Assembly (NCBI GenBank): GCA_017484285.1
Contig: JAFUTH010000007.1
Span: 102,706-166,705, forward strand
Direction: 5' to 3'
Length of the DNA: 64,000 nucleotides
Source of the DNA: Treponema sp.
Lineage (GTDB): Bacteria; Spirochaetota; Spirochaetia; Treponematales; Treponemataceae
Below the pieces are notes generated by a model. The model was given only the letters and a program-made list of their open reading frames with translations, was not told where the DNA came from and searched no databases. Position 1 is the stretch's first letter. Each line of letters begins with the position of its first letter. Of the stretch, positions 29,301 through 36,820 are shown piece after piece. Both the position numbers and the translations under genes were made by a program.

Positions 29301-32300
29301 TCTGGATTTGACAAACTCTTTTTCTACTTCTGTCGCGAGAAGGTAACAGACGGGTCAAAACCACGCTTGCTTGATGTCATGACAGATTATGCAGTATATT
29401 CAGATGCCGCAGTTTATAGCTCCGAGCTTGATTCGTACACGCTTACACAGGGGGCAAACACTTACACCATGTACGGAAAATCATATGAGGGTAGCCTAAA
29501 TGATAAGCGCACAACGTTCACCTCGAGCGAAAACCTTGAAAGTAATATTCATATCCGCACGGGTGGATTGATGTACATCGGCGGTGAATATCAAGTGATT
29601 ACCTCAGTGAGTGGAGCGAGCGTCACGTTTGATACTGCAATTTCGGATTCTATCGCCGTTACAGAAGCGGGATTTCCATATGGGCAGGTTATCGACCACA
29701 CTTCAACCGAAAAAACAACATGGAATTCATCAACGCTCACATACGATATTACAAATGATGACGGCGATGGAATGCCTGAAACCGTTTCAAAAGTCGGTAC
29801 GACATGGACAATCGACGGCACGCTCTATTCAGACCGCATGAACGACGGACCTGTTACCATCGTTTGTATTGCATTTGATAAAGCAGGAAACGTTGCGGGA
29901 AAATCAATCGAGACAAAAGTGCAGAACAACGCGCCGCGTCTTGCAAAACTCTATCTCGGCACGGACTTGAGCGGCGACGGCAAATATGCGACATCAGAAT
30001 TCAACACATACACCTTTGTCACAACCGACAGTTCAACGAACAAATCATCAAATTTCGTTGAGACGGTAGACTTTGAAACGGCAGGCACGACATACGCAAA
30101 CTATGGCACACCGTTCAAAATTCGAAGCGGCTTGGCAGTCGTTCCAGAACTCACAGGCGGTAACGGCACAATCAAGATGAAATTCTTGAACAATGCGACT
30201 TCAGAAACAGGCTATCAGCAGAAGTCGGGGAATTCTGATTCTTCGTTCTATGCAGTTGATACAAACAGCGTCGTAACGGCAGAATTTAGTACGATTGAAG
30301 CGTCAAAAAGTTCGGCTGGCGTTGACGACACAACACAAGTCTTCGTCATCAACGATTCGAATCTCACTGGTCTTTCTGACGGAACAAATAAGGCTATGTC
30401 ATTCACATTCTGGGATTCAACGGACGGTACTATCTGCGGAACTGATTCAAATCATTGTTTCGTACGAGTTTCTGATTTCACCGTTGCCCTTAACGACAGC
30501 ACTGCACCAAAGACTGTTATCAATCCGTTCTATTGGACAAGCGCGGAGAGCAACAGCCTGTACGGAAACAGCTCGTCAAACGGGCACATTGAACTTGAAA
30601 AAGATTGGTTGAATTCAGATGGATACAACAATGCCCTTCTCCCTGAAACTGAGCGTGATGCAGACCCGAAAGTATCGGGCAAAATCACGATGACGGGCTA
30701 CGCGTACGATGATCAGCGACTTTCAAGCCTGTGGGTTTCATTCGACGGCTTCACGCCAAGCACAGGATATTTCACGGATGTTGGTGACTACAATAAGAGT
30801 GCAAACGGCATAACGGCTTCAAGTGGAACGTATACGGTTTCTGACGGCAAGACGTATTATCAAGTTGCGTACTATACGCCCTCAGATGGCACCTGGGTGG
30901 CGGCTACGTCTGTTATAACCTCTGGTACAGAATCAACGACGGGAAGCGTGAGCGCGGCAATTTCAGGCGGATGGGAATTCTCGATTACAGATGCAACATC
31001 TGACGAAAACGAAGCATACTTGAGCCAGAACGGACACAAAGTCTTGTGGACATTCAGTATTGATACCGAAAAGATTACAGGTATCGCAGCAGCAGACAGT
31101 AATGCGCGAGTCATTGCATTCGACCATAGCTATAATGTGGTCGGTTTGAGTGATAGCAACATAACAGGCACTCCGTATGCAGTCGCACAACTCACTGAAA
31201 GTGTAGAAAACAATGCGCCATACTACAAGATGGACATTGTTCCGTACATCGCGGGCGTAAAGACGTCGCTCTCTTCTCTTAAGAAGGCGAACTCAAGCAT
31301 CTACGACAGGACGGCGCTCGGACATTACCCCACGGGCTCAAGCGAGACAATCTTCCTCTACGGCTTCAACTTGGAGGAAGGAACGCTGTATGACTCAGCC
31401 ACTACCCCGGCTTCGGCAGCCCTAACGGAGGTAACGGCGAGCGCACAGACCTCTTGGTACTCAAAATCAAGCACGGGAACGACCGAGAACTTCTTCAAGA
31501 CGAGCACGAACACGAAAGCCTACTCAGCGGGAAGCATCTCTGCCTTCACGTCCGGCAAGGTGTACGTGAAGGTCAAGGGCGTGCAATCGCTCAACAATCT
31601 GAACGACAACGAGGCGAGCGGTGACTATATCGGCACGTCATCAAGCTCGACTGGCGACGCCACCGTGTACGCGAACTACTACAACCGCCAGCCGAACGGT
31701 GACTCAAACAACCTGCTTACGGATGACGTGGTGGTGGACGTATGGGCGATGAACAGTAAGGCAGCCAAGCCGATTAGCGGTGTTATCGCTGACCCCGTGA
31801 TGAAAATCAATCCTTCTACAGGGGTTATTGGATTTGCGTTTACTAACGGACCGTTGTACTTTTCTATGCCAGGAACGGTTGCCTCTGCAACAACCAACCG
31901 CATCGCGGGGGGAGAGAATTCTTATGCGTACTGGCAGGGAAGTTATGACTTTATGTCCTCAATTGGGTTTACCTATGACAGTGACGGGCATACGTATGGC
32001 GTTGCAGCCGGTGGCGATATCAATTCAACACAAGCTGACCGCTTTGGATTGATGACTGACCGTTGGGGAATAAGTGGCGAGGCTACAGGTGGATCGTATG
32101 AAGGTTCAAATGCTTTACGCCTTGAAGCCATCGCACAATACGGAGATTCATCTGGTAACAATACTGGTACGCTGAACTTTGACAAGAACAGGGTGAAGAG
32201 CCCGTCTATTGCGACTTCCCGGAAGAACACCTCAAATGCCACTAATATCTATATGGCATATTTTGATGATTTGAACGAAGAAATCCGTTTCCGATACGGC

Positions 32301-33194
32301 AGCTTGCTTGATTCGCAGACGACAAAGGATAGCTTTAATAATTTCTATGATGCATATCGTAATAATACGATAAACAATAGTTCTAACTTAAATAACGGCA
32401 AGTATTCTTTATCATACTGTCAAGTTATTGCTGATAGTGCAGGTACGACAACGCTTGGTCAAGCTGGTGAATATGTTTCAATCGATGTTGTTCAGCAGAA
32501 TGTAACTACTGGAAAGGATGTTGTCGTTCTTGTGTGGTATGATTCGCATGCGGGTAATCTAATGTATGCGTATAATGATAATCCTACTGCTGCAACTGTC
32601 GGTAAGAATAAGACGAATTGGCCATCTATAAAGACAATCTTTACAGGTGCCGGAGAGTATTGTCAGATTGTTGCTGATGCAAATGGAGGTCTACATATTG
32701 CCGCATACGATGGCTCAAACGGTGACTTGAAGTATGCGTACCTGTCTAAGTACGATTCTGATTATGATGAGTCAAGTGATTCTTGTACCGTTGATTCATA
32801 TGCAATCATTGGTCAGAATCTTACTATTGATGTTGCTTTGGATTCTTCGGGAACTGCTGTTCCATATATTGGCTACTATGGTCTTTCATCAACAAAGCCA
32901 AAAATTGCCTATAAAGTTTCCGAGACTGTGACAAATGGCGCATCAGATGATGTCTATACTTCTGGCTGGGAAGTATCTATAGTTCCGACTTCAAGCCGTG
33001 TCCCGCAGGACAGGGTTAATGTCGCTGTATGGAAAAATTCTACAGGAGTTATTTCGGGCTCTACAACAGGAACTTCATCAGCAGGTACATATTATGGAAC
33101 CTGTTACGGAAATGGTACTGGAAACCCAGTTTTGGGCTATCAAATCCGTGAGAGTAGTACGTCCGGCTACATTGAAACCGCGCAGATGCAGTAA
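23310..33194 (+). CDS. Giant Ig-like repeat surface lipoprotein (3294 residues)
   Basis: AGGAGGAG precedes the ATG at 23310. The signal sequence ends LLAFNSC, so the mature protein should be lipid-anchored. Most of the chain is a string of about 15 Ig/cadherin-like units joined by linkers of the type D-(N/T/S)-x-x-P (for example DNTPPV, DTKAPT, DNTGPD, DSNAPS, QNNAPR). From about residue 2800 a different domain follows, rich in short strand repeats (YMAYFDD, LVWYDS, LHIAAYDG, YIGYYG) that suggests a propeller or sialidase-like fold. A run of ten G (23349-23358) lies in the signal-peptide codons and could switch the gene on and off. Codon usage changes inside the gene near 31.23 and 31.80 kb. 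An adhesin or surface-structure role is likely but not shown. Confidence 0.9.
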   Translation: MNKKSVFECVKKVGGGVLVLFSLLAFNSCGDNAGLGSSVDTEAPKLSIEYPPLSAIIRQGFQVGGTWTDDKGVSSISITVSKNESDTTTQVYSGSATVNSDGTWQTSLNAYDPDNEKYYNGWQFSDGSYEVSAIARDAAGHTSGTSSRSFDIDNTPPVLVLTKPTTIGGNTPKTYGRSVQLEGTFSESCSSGISTLTVSFYSSDGTKIADQDFSGITDMSNANPLTIAQYYDEESEPTETDDNYIKWKIYNLLYGEDNISTYRSTQAGITEQFYFTVTATDAARTYNDFAGGTVGATGNTTTTYYRGTTDMLNLINSKKTNFPNFTVASLRNYLNKTDTSYVGNEELAEIISAAASVSTTTEETAQLASRALVNTTTSDGEVYLTFSINPKNNPTYTVSGLALNPEASSSDDNYTDGYYKYYSDSPIVVSVSPGLDGTNLDTSTVTIYYTNVDVENAEKQLFWTWNEEVALAYAMNTYNLSESSARTVLTADPATYRYTVTSSDENTDSLQKSSSLSSSSFEIIFGNNYVFSVEGADIDGQPIVESDAVGYGFAATSNSAAPSLVIGDTDIVNYKNLTTLTSITESVLTEAKLCFDGWVSTDTELGSLTYTVTLTDTANSSLSAERTGKLTYTLREDTQYVYDWAFSLTSSIYTSAMQKVVSDGSGLYTVEVKISASNGEVSNQSRTYYLDTKAPSISNVTISIGYTSGDIIFINNNTPFTVSGTTTDNYLIEKTVFTFMGVDSDGKATTVSKENTNISWSGTSIDLSSFVAQSATDAVLAVTATDSAGNIKTAEYNIEFDTTVPVGAHEVDKKNKDLVFRIGDSSNDLSELTAYNNELTELDDTLDKDVGGKYASGTWGNAQTIMIRGDFIEEGSGLAMIYYKLFEKAPSEDDIATFFSDYASEKDGSFAPLSEKITRRVSYTNASGNKAFKEIDSSFKTTITGLATGNNYLVLVAVDNVGNAGVDMLTATYIADESAESNNTWNGDVACYSLNVDIESPTLSSTTSGAQYTNGVQNISVAGTMTDADSGASSVVLSVNGQTVDATLTVADSDGTGSWSAVIPASTILSELSSGTTYNVNATVTDKAGNASASTIFTLQVDTKAPTLAITTPSAGSIINGTVTMQGSVAYEGATPETLTLYYSTAVPNSSNVSDFKQIAKIGDPSKIYSWTISDIDTVLYAAVSETSPSLPLYIIPVVTDTAGNCTIYTESLDGTKTYSFTSGSNYFTYTVDQNTDRPIIQITSMDNADSWLGSATIRGTLNDDDGIASFAISEDGATYNPVTVSNGSWSYIIKSGDGEGITLYFKVVDSAGATFTTAADSLFARPYYLFSGTTASDYQSANTFTDYGFDNKTALSVNLDVQSPKISTAGMAIASSMDALADVSDVAADTSETYTISAKRYAGGDSKYLKLYVPAFDDNLSAVTISIADTTSNSTETQSYSYVSSGASKAITEDSYALTATSQKITVDSVEYTYYETAPILVSAASSGSKTFTISVSDKAGNTTPATYPFTVDNTGPDTITVTSPSSTDEITGTATITGTASDSGVGIESIEWLIPPKNYTSSVSDETLSGYEGWTSSNNTGTVSIWKFKFTAGSTTDLTAYDDDNVYAVAYDEDSQTYRIPLFFKTTDLLGNYYIDRSYYIMHNPDADRPVTEFSYPTDSDYDTDLSFVTLAGTIRTSGTVEVPSGTVDVGQVYVQIGTVAESGDITWSAANATLASEFATLGGVHTKATLDESYTATTDGTTTSAVKYVDDDWWGIPATTKTATWNLSLNTDGNLNPSSEDSTTNIAIRACAINADGKMGNWSEIYYIHVDSNAPSQSAEMRQYTSFVDATAETSSTIKVSKEYASEMYLKGTWYLVVTLSDNDSLASDTLSVKRGSANTAYSQTEKTWTYTDGTTSNGDTPFDGKNISSVTKTLYIPIKTEEMVSSTVSYTVYIADESGYSSTMTYSFYIDNTAPEIATLTGNDNDLLAESDVPLVANSNYVYTLGSKISEEGSGFDKLFFYFCREKVTDGSKPRLLDVMTDYAVYSDAAVYSSELDSYTLTQGANTYTMYGKSYEGSLNDKRTTFTSSENLESNIHIRTGGLMYIGGEYQVITSVSGASVTFDTAISDSIAVTEAGFPYGQVIDHTSTEKTTWNSSTLTYDITNDDGDGMPETVSKVGTTWTIDGTLYSDRMNDGPVTIVCIAFDKAGNVAGKSIETKVQNNAPRLAKLYLGTDLSGDGKYATSEFNTYTFVTTDSSTNKSSNFVETVDFETAGTTYANYGTPFKIRSGLAVVPELTGGNGTIKMKFLNNATSETGYQQKSGNSDSSFYAVDTNSVVTAEFSTIEASKSSAGVDDTTQVFVINDSNLTGLSDGTNKAMSFTFWDSTDGTICGTDSNHCFVRVSDFTVALNDSTAPKTVINPFYWTSAESNSLYGNSSSNGHIELEKDWLNSDGYNNALLPETERDADPKVSGKITMTGYAYDDQRLSSLWVSFDGFTPSTGYFTDVGDYNKSANGITASSGTYTVSDGKTYYQVAYYTPSDGTWVAATSVITSGTESTTGSVSAAISGGWEFSITDATSDENEAYLSQNGHKVLWTFSIDTEKITGIAAADSNARVIAFDHSYNVVGLSDSNITGTPYAVAQLTESVENNAPYYKMDIVPYIAGVKTSLSSLKKANSSIYDRTALGHYPTGSSETIFLYGFNLEEGTLYDSATTPASAALTEVTASAQTSWYSKSSTGTTENFFKTSTNTKAYSAGSISAFTSGKVYVKVKGVQSLNNLNDNEASGDYIGTSSSSTGDATVYANYYNRQPNGDSNNLLTDDVVVDVWAMNSKAAKPISGVIADPVMKINPSTGVIGFAFTNGPLYFSMPGTVASATTNRIAGGENSYAYWQGSYDFMSSIGFTYDSDGHTYGVAAGGDINSTQADRFGLMTDRWGISGEATGGSYEGSNALRLEAIAQYGDSSGNNTGTLNFDKNRVKSPSIATSRKNTSNATNIYMAYFDDLNEEIRFRYGSLLDSQTTKDSFNNFYDAYRNNTINNSSNLNNGKYSLSYCQVIADSAGTTTLGQAGEYVSIDVVQQNVTTGKDVVVLVWYDSHAGNLMYAYNDNPTAATVGKNKTNWPSIKTIFTGAGEYCQIVADANGGLHIAAYDGSNGDLKYAYLSKYDSDYDESSDSCTVDSYAIIGQNLTIDVALDSSGTAVPYIGYYGLSSTKPKIAYKVSETVTNGASDDVYTSGWEVSIVPTSSRVPQDRVNVAVWKNSTGVISGSTTGTSSAGTYYGTCYGNGTGNPVLGYQIRESSTSGYIETAQMQ
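23349..23358 (+). repeat. Poly-G tract (10 G) in the signal-peptide codons
   Basis: The run covers codons 14-17 (Gly-Gly-Gly and the first base of Val). In this copy the frame is open. Gain or loss of one or two G would stop translation soon after. Homopolymeric G tracts of this length are known contingency elements in Treponema pallidum. Confidence 0.9.
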
Positions 33195-33261
33195 TGCCCA
33201 CAGGAGCGCGCACCGCTCCTCGTGTGCGGCTCGCCCGCGCAAGGCGCTTGCCTAAAAAAAT

Positions 33262-33307
33262 AAAAATCCCCCGATGCGGGAAACTTCCTGTGCACCGGGG
33301 GATTTTT
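33262..33307. terminator. Bidirectional terminator, cassette copy 1
   Basis: Twelve-base arms AAAAATCCCCCG (33262-33273) and CGGGGGATTTTT (33296-33307) are perfect complements with T-rich tails on both strands. It serves the giant gene on the plus strand and the first Rpn gene on the minus strand. The same element recurs at 34606 and 35861. Confidence 0.88.
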
Positions 33308-33312
33308 GTTTT

Positions 33313-34263
33313 TCAGATTTCCGTTTTCAATTTTCCATTTTCTAGTTCGTCCTTAAGCGCGAGCACTTCTTCAAGGGGAAGAGAGACTGCTTGAGCGATT
33401 TGTTCAGCCGTGCCGAGATTCATTTTAAGCAGGTTTCTTGCATTCTCGCGGGCGTTTTGCTGTACGCCCCGCTCAATGCCTTTTGCAATTCCCTGCTCAA
33501 TACCTTTCGCAACGCCTCGTCGCTCTGCGGCGAGCAGTCCGCTCGTATAGTCGCGCTTCTTGCCCTCTATCTGCCCCTGGATAATCCAGCGCCATTCGTC
33601 CATGTTTATTTTGGTCAACGTGTTCTCAGCTGCCATAATGCCCTCCTCGGTCTGCGCGAGATTCGAGATAAAATCCTGCTTTTCAAGATTGTCCGCTTCC
33701 TTTAGGAATTTACACCATTTTATCACGGATGGCAACGTTTTCACATCCTCAATTCCTTCTGTTTTGGGGATTTTCGGAAGCTCCATGAAAATCACGTTCA
33801 GTCGCTCAGTCAACTTTGCGCCGTCACTCCTGTCGCACATGATGTAGTGGTGAATCGGCTGTTCATTGGTCTTATCGAACCGAAAATCAAGCACTGAAAT
33901 CTGATACACCTGCGGGATTTTGTCCCAGTCGTTCCCCACGTCAATCACCGAACTGAGAAGCCGGGCGGCGTAATACTCGGCTCGCTTCCCGTACGCGTAG
34001 CCCTCGTCCCAGCTTTGCATCTCAACCTGCGCTTTCTCACCGTCGGCGAACGTGCAGTTGATGTCGTAGTTGATGCCCCGCTGAATGTCATACACCTTCG
34101 GGATTTCGGTGTTCACTACGGTTGCTGTCTCAACTTCCCGCCCGATTGCCGCGCTCAAGAACGAGCGCAGTGCCTTGCGTGAGTCCTCGGTGTCCTGCGT
34201 GAAGATTGCCTTGAAGTTCGGGTCTAAGCGCGGGTTCAGAATTCTAGTCGGTTTGCCTGCCAT
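33313..34263 (-). CDS. Rpn-family PD-(D/E)XK nuclease/putative transposase 1
   Basis: A 316-residue protein of the Rpn/PDDEXK_2 family, whose studied members promote recA-independent recombination and cut DNA. The start NPRLDPNFKAIF is the usual N-terminal signature. The catalytic core shows INYDINCTFADGEKAQVEMQ, giving the Asp and the E-x-Q form of the E-x-K motif. Near residue 255-275 is a run of four-residue G-(I/V)-x-x units. AAAGGAG precedes the ATG, with a hairpin leader further up. It is nearly identical to the next copy except for one extra 12-bp unit. The tail ELENGKLKTEI comes from an A-rich repeat. Confidence 0.88.
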   Translation of the reverse strand: MAGKPTRILNPRLDPNFKAIFTQDTEDSRKALRSFLSAAIGREVETATVVNTEIPKVYDIQRGINYDINCTFADGEKAQVEMQSWDEGYAYGKRAEYYAARLLSSVIDVGNDWDKIPQVYQISVLDFRFDKTNEQPIHHYIMCDRSDGAKLTERLNVIFMELPKIPKTEGIEDVKTLPSVIKWCKFLKEADNLEKQDFISNLAQTEEGIMAAENTLTKINMDEWRWIIQGQIEGKKRDYTSGLLAAERRGVAKGIEQGIAKGIERGVQQNARENARNLLKMNLGTAEQIAQAVSLPLEEVLALKDELENGKLKTEI

Positions 34264-34285
34264 AGTTCTGCTCCTTTGTAATAAA

Positions 34286-34322
34286 AATACGCAGAAGTCA
34301 TCGCTATTTTCCCCTGCGTATT
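34286..34322 (-). promoter_or_regulatory. Leader hairpin upstream of Rpn 1
   Basis: On the minus strand AATACGCAG pairs with CTGCGTATT and is followed by TTTATT, then AAAGGAG and the ATG. It looks like a terminator or attenuator placed in the 5' leader. The same structure, with one base change in the loop-side region, is kept before Rpn 2. Confidence 0.6.
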
Positions 34323-34605
34323 GTTATAGTCACAAAGTTGCCATTTTTGGCAGTAACTCGGTAAAAAAAGTGATTTTTTCATTCCAAAAGCCTGTACATT
34401 CCGTACACGCCCACTGTCGGAACCTACACATGTGGTGATGAAACATGTGGTGATGAAGAGGTGGTCGCCTACAAGACGGCAACCGCCTACGAAACGGCAT
34501 ATTTGAAAAAAGAGTAGACCTGTTCGAGACAGCAACAAGCCCACAGGGGAGCGCACCGCTCCTCGTGTGCGACTCGCCCGCGCAAGGCGCTTGCCTGAAA
34601 AAATA

Positions 34606-34648
34606 AAAATCCCCCGATGCGGGGAATTTCCTTGCACCGGGGGATTTT
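34606..34648. terminator. Bidirectional terminator, cassette copy 2
   Basis: AAAATCCCCCG (34606-34616) pairs with CGGGGGATTTT (34638-34648). It lies 6 bp after the Rpn 2 stop on the minus strand, with a T-rich tail there. Confidence 0.85.
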
Positions 34649-34654
34649 CGTTTT

Positions 34655-35593
34655 TCAGATTTCCGTTTTCAATTTTCCATTTTCTAGTTCGTCTTTGAGT
34701 GCGAGCACTTCTTCAAGGGGAAGAGAGACTGCTTGAGCGATTTGTTCAGCCGTGCCGAGATTCATTTTAAGCAGATTTCTTGCATTCTCGCGGGCGTTTT
34801 GCTGTACGCCCTGCACAATGCCTTGTTCAATACCTTTCGCAACGCCCCGTCGCTCTGCGGCGAGCAGCCCGCTCGTGTAGTCGCGCCGTTTGCCCTCAAT
34901 CTGCCCCTGAATAATCCAGCGCCACTCGTCCATGTTTATTTTGGTCAACGTGTTCTCAGCCGCCATCATGCCCTCCTCGGTCTGCGCGAGATTCGAGATA
35001 AAATCCTGCTTACTCGGGTTGTCCGCTTCCTCCAAGAATTTACACCATTTTATCACGGGTGGCAAGTTATTGGCGTCCGTGATTTCCTCGGTTTTGGGGA
35101 TTTTCGGAAGCTCCATGAAGATGACGTTCAAGCGTTCTGTCAGTTTCGCGCCGTCTTTCCTGTCGCACATGATGTAGTGGTGAATCGGCTGTTCATTGGT
35201 CTTATCGAAACGAAAATTGAGCACGGAAATCTGGTACACCTGCGGAATCTTGTCCCAGTCGTCGCCCACGTCAATCACCGAACTGAGAAGTCGGGCGGCG
35301 TAATACTCGGCTCGTTTCCCGTACGCGTAGCCCTCATCCCAAGACTGCATCTCGACCTGCGCTTTCTCACCGTCGGCGAACGTGCAGTTGATGTCGTAGT
35401 TGATGCCCCGCTGGGCGTCATACACTTTCGGAATCTCGCTGTTCACCACGGTAGCGGACGAGACTTCTCGCCCGATTGCCGCGCTTAAGAACGAGCGCAA
35501 CGCCTTGCGCGAATCCTCTGTGTCCTGCGTGAAGATTGCCTTGAAGTTCGGGTCGAGCCGAGGATTCAAGATTCGGGTTGTTTTGCCTGCCAT
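34655..35593 (-). CDS. Rpn-family PD-(D/E)XK nuclease/putative transposase 2
   Basis: A 312-residue near-copy of Rpn 1. The N-terminal NPRLDPNFKAIF and core QVEMQ motifs are intact. The hinge reads GVAKGIEQGIVQGVQQN, one four-residue unit shorter than in Rpn 1. Substitutions cluster near residues 175-200 (EITDANNLPP against EGIEDVKTLPS). Both copies are open, so either could be active; recent duplication is the simplest explanation. Confidence 0.88.
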   Translation of the reverse strand: MAGKTTRILNPRLDPNFKAIFTQDTEDSRKALRSFLSAAIGREVSSATVVNSEIPKVYDAQRGINYDINCTFADGEKAQVEMQSWDEGYAYGKRAEYYAARLLSSVIDVGDDWDKIPQVYQISVLNFRFDKTNEQPIHHYIMCDRKDGAKLTERLNVIFMELPKIPKTEEITDANNLPPVIKWCKFLEEADNPSKQDFISNLAQTEEGMMAAENTLTKINMDEWRWIIQGQIEGKRRDYTSGLLAAERRGVAKGIEQGIVQGVQQNARENARNLLKMNLGTAEQIAQAVSLPLEEVLALKDELENGKLKTEI

Positions 35594-35911
35594 AGTTCTG
35601 CTCCTTTGTAATAAAAATACGCAGGAGTCATCGCTATTTTCCCCTGCGTATTGTTATAGTCACAAAGTTGCCATTTTTGGCAGTAACATAGTAAAAAAAA
35701 GTGATTTTTTCACTCCAACAGCCTGTAGAGCCCGTACACGCTCGCTCTCTTACGGAACTCTGTCACTGATAAAAGGCACGAACGGTTATATCCCAACGAT
35801 GACATGGCTCGACAAGGCAGCGACCGCGAACACTCCTCGTGTGCGACTCGCCCGAAAAAACGAAAATCCCCCGATGCGGGAAACTTCCTTGCACCGGGGG
35901 ATTTTCGTTTT
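35594..35911. other. Intergenic region between Rpn 2 and Rpn 3
   Basis: This 318 bp contains the Rpn 2 leader hairpin (35616-35652), the end of the direct repeat, about 90 bp of unrelated sequence with no gene, a shortened copy of the GC-rich lead-in (CTCCTCGTGTGCGACTCGCCC at 35833, reduced here) and the third terminator. No further gene is seen. Confidence 0.6.
35861..35907. terminator. Bidirectional terminator, cassette copy 3
   Basis: Thirteen-base perfect arms CGAAAATCCCCCG (35861-35873) and CGGGGGATTTTCG (35895-35907), followed on the minus strand by GTTTTTT. It lies 4 bp after the Rpn 3 stop. Confidence 0.88.
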
Positions 35912-36820
35912 TCAGATTTCCGTTTTCAATTTTCCATTTTCTAGTTCGTCCTTAAGTGCGAGCACTTCTTCAAGGGGAAGAGAACAGCATTCAGCAATCA
36001 TATTAGGTGAGAGATTTGATTTTTTGAGGAAGTTTCTCGCATTCTCACGTGCAGTTTGTTGCGCACCGATTGCGATTCCTTTTTGTTCTGCGCCGTACAT
36101 TCGCGAATTCCAGTCACGTTCGCCGTCCTCGTAGGCTTTTTGTCTGTACCATTCCGCCGACCCTCGGCTCAGTGTCTGTAAAAGTGATTCTGCCATATTC
36201 AAGTCCTCGCTATGCTCTGTAAATCGCTCCAGTTTAGTTTTCACCTCTGGAATTCCGCCCATGTAAATCATGATACTCCAGAATTCGAGTTCTGACAACG
36301 TTTCAACTTCGCTCAATCGGTTAAGCAATTCCGCAAGTTTCGGAAGCTCGATGTAGTTAATCTGAAAGATGTCTGTGAGAGGACAGTTATCTTCCATGTC
36401 TTTCAGAATAAACTCATGGTGAAGTCTCTCATCGTCTATGATTCGAAAATTCATGAACATAATCTGATAGACATTCGGCATGGTCTGATACAGCTCACCT
36501 GATTTGAGCGAGTGTGTTACAAGTTCCGCTCCGTAGTAGATGGAACGTTTGATTTGGTCGTCTTCGTATTTAGAATTTTGCATCTCCACGTCCACCTCAC
36601 TGCCATCTTCCAGTTTGCAGTGAATGTCGAGTCTCGGAACCTTGCCCATAATATGCGCGGGCAAGATTTCAGGATTCAAAACTACTGTATCAACGACCGT
36701 CCTTCCAATAACGGCGGATAACATTCTTCGTCTGCAATACGCATGACACGCCCACAACGAGCGCTTTTCCCCATGCGCATGTTGAAAGTCTTTTCTCTTT
36801 TTAGGATAATAAAGCATCAT
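35912..36820 (-). CDS. Divergent Rpn-family protein 3, N-terminus probably lost
   Basis: The open frame is 302 residues, but family similarity begins only near residue 30 (CRRRMLSAVIGRTVVDTVVLNPEI). The usual NPxxDxxFKxIF start is missing and the first 30 residues look unrelated, so the gene may be 5'-decayed or start at the ATG at 36724. The core LDIHCKLEDGSEVDVEMQN keeps the catalytic pattern. The middle is a different subfamily from Rpn 1 and 2, yet the last 24 residues (LPLEEVLALKDELENGKLK and tail) and the DNA behind them are the same. This points to 3'-end exchange. Confidence 0.7.
   Translation of the reverse strand: MMLYYPKKRKDFQHAHGEKRSLWACHAYCRRRMLSAVIGRTVVDTVVLNPEILPAHIMGKVPRLDIHCKLEDGSEVDVEMQNSKYEDDQIKRSIYYGAELVTHSLKSGELYQTMPNVYQIMFMNFRIIDDERLHHEFILKDMEDNCPLTDIFQINYIELPKLAELLNRLSEVETLSELEFWSIMIYMGGIPEVKTKLERFTEHSEDLNMAESLLQTLSRGSAEWYRQKAYEDGERDWNSRMYGAEQKGIAIGAQQTARENARNFLKKSNLSPNMIAECCSLPLEEVLALKDELENGKLKTEI

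Larger units (their letters stand above)
33196..34410. repeat. 1.2 kb direct repeat, copy 1 (terminator, Rpn gene, leader)
   Basis: This segment matches 34539-35740 almost throughout: the GCCCACAGG start, GC-rich hairpins, the terminator, the whole Rpn gene, its leader hairpin and about 110 bp further. I see no terminal inverted repeats or target-site duplication, so it looks like a tandem duplication and not a transposon. Confidence 0.8.
34264..34654. other. Intergenic region between Rpn 1 and Rpn 2
   Basis: This 391 bp holds no convincing gene. It contains the Rpn 1 leader hairpin (34286-34322), two tandem 14-base copies of ACATGTGGTGATGA (34428-34441 and 34443-34456), a less exact repeat around CGCCTACAAGACGGCA (34466-34498), GC-rich short hairpins from 34545 and the second terminator. 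Confidence 0.6.
34539..35740. repeat. 1.2 kb direct repeat, copy 2
   Basis: Second copy of the Rpn unit described at 33196-34410. Differences are mostly single bases plus loss of one 12-bp coding unit. The copies are separated by about 130 bp that includes the 15-bp tandem repeat. Confidence 0.8.

Noticed and set aside
33196..35740. The Rpn duplication considered as an insertion sequence.
   Set aside because: No terminal inverted repeats or target duplications and no DDE transposase; Rpn proteins are PD-(D/E)XK type.
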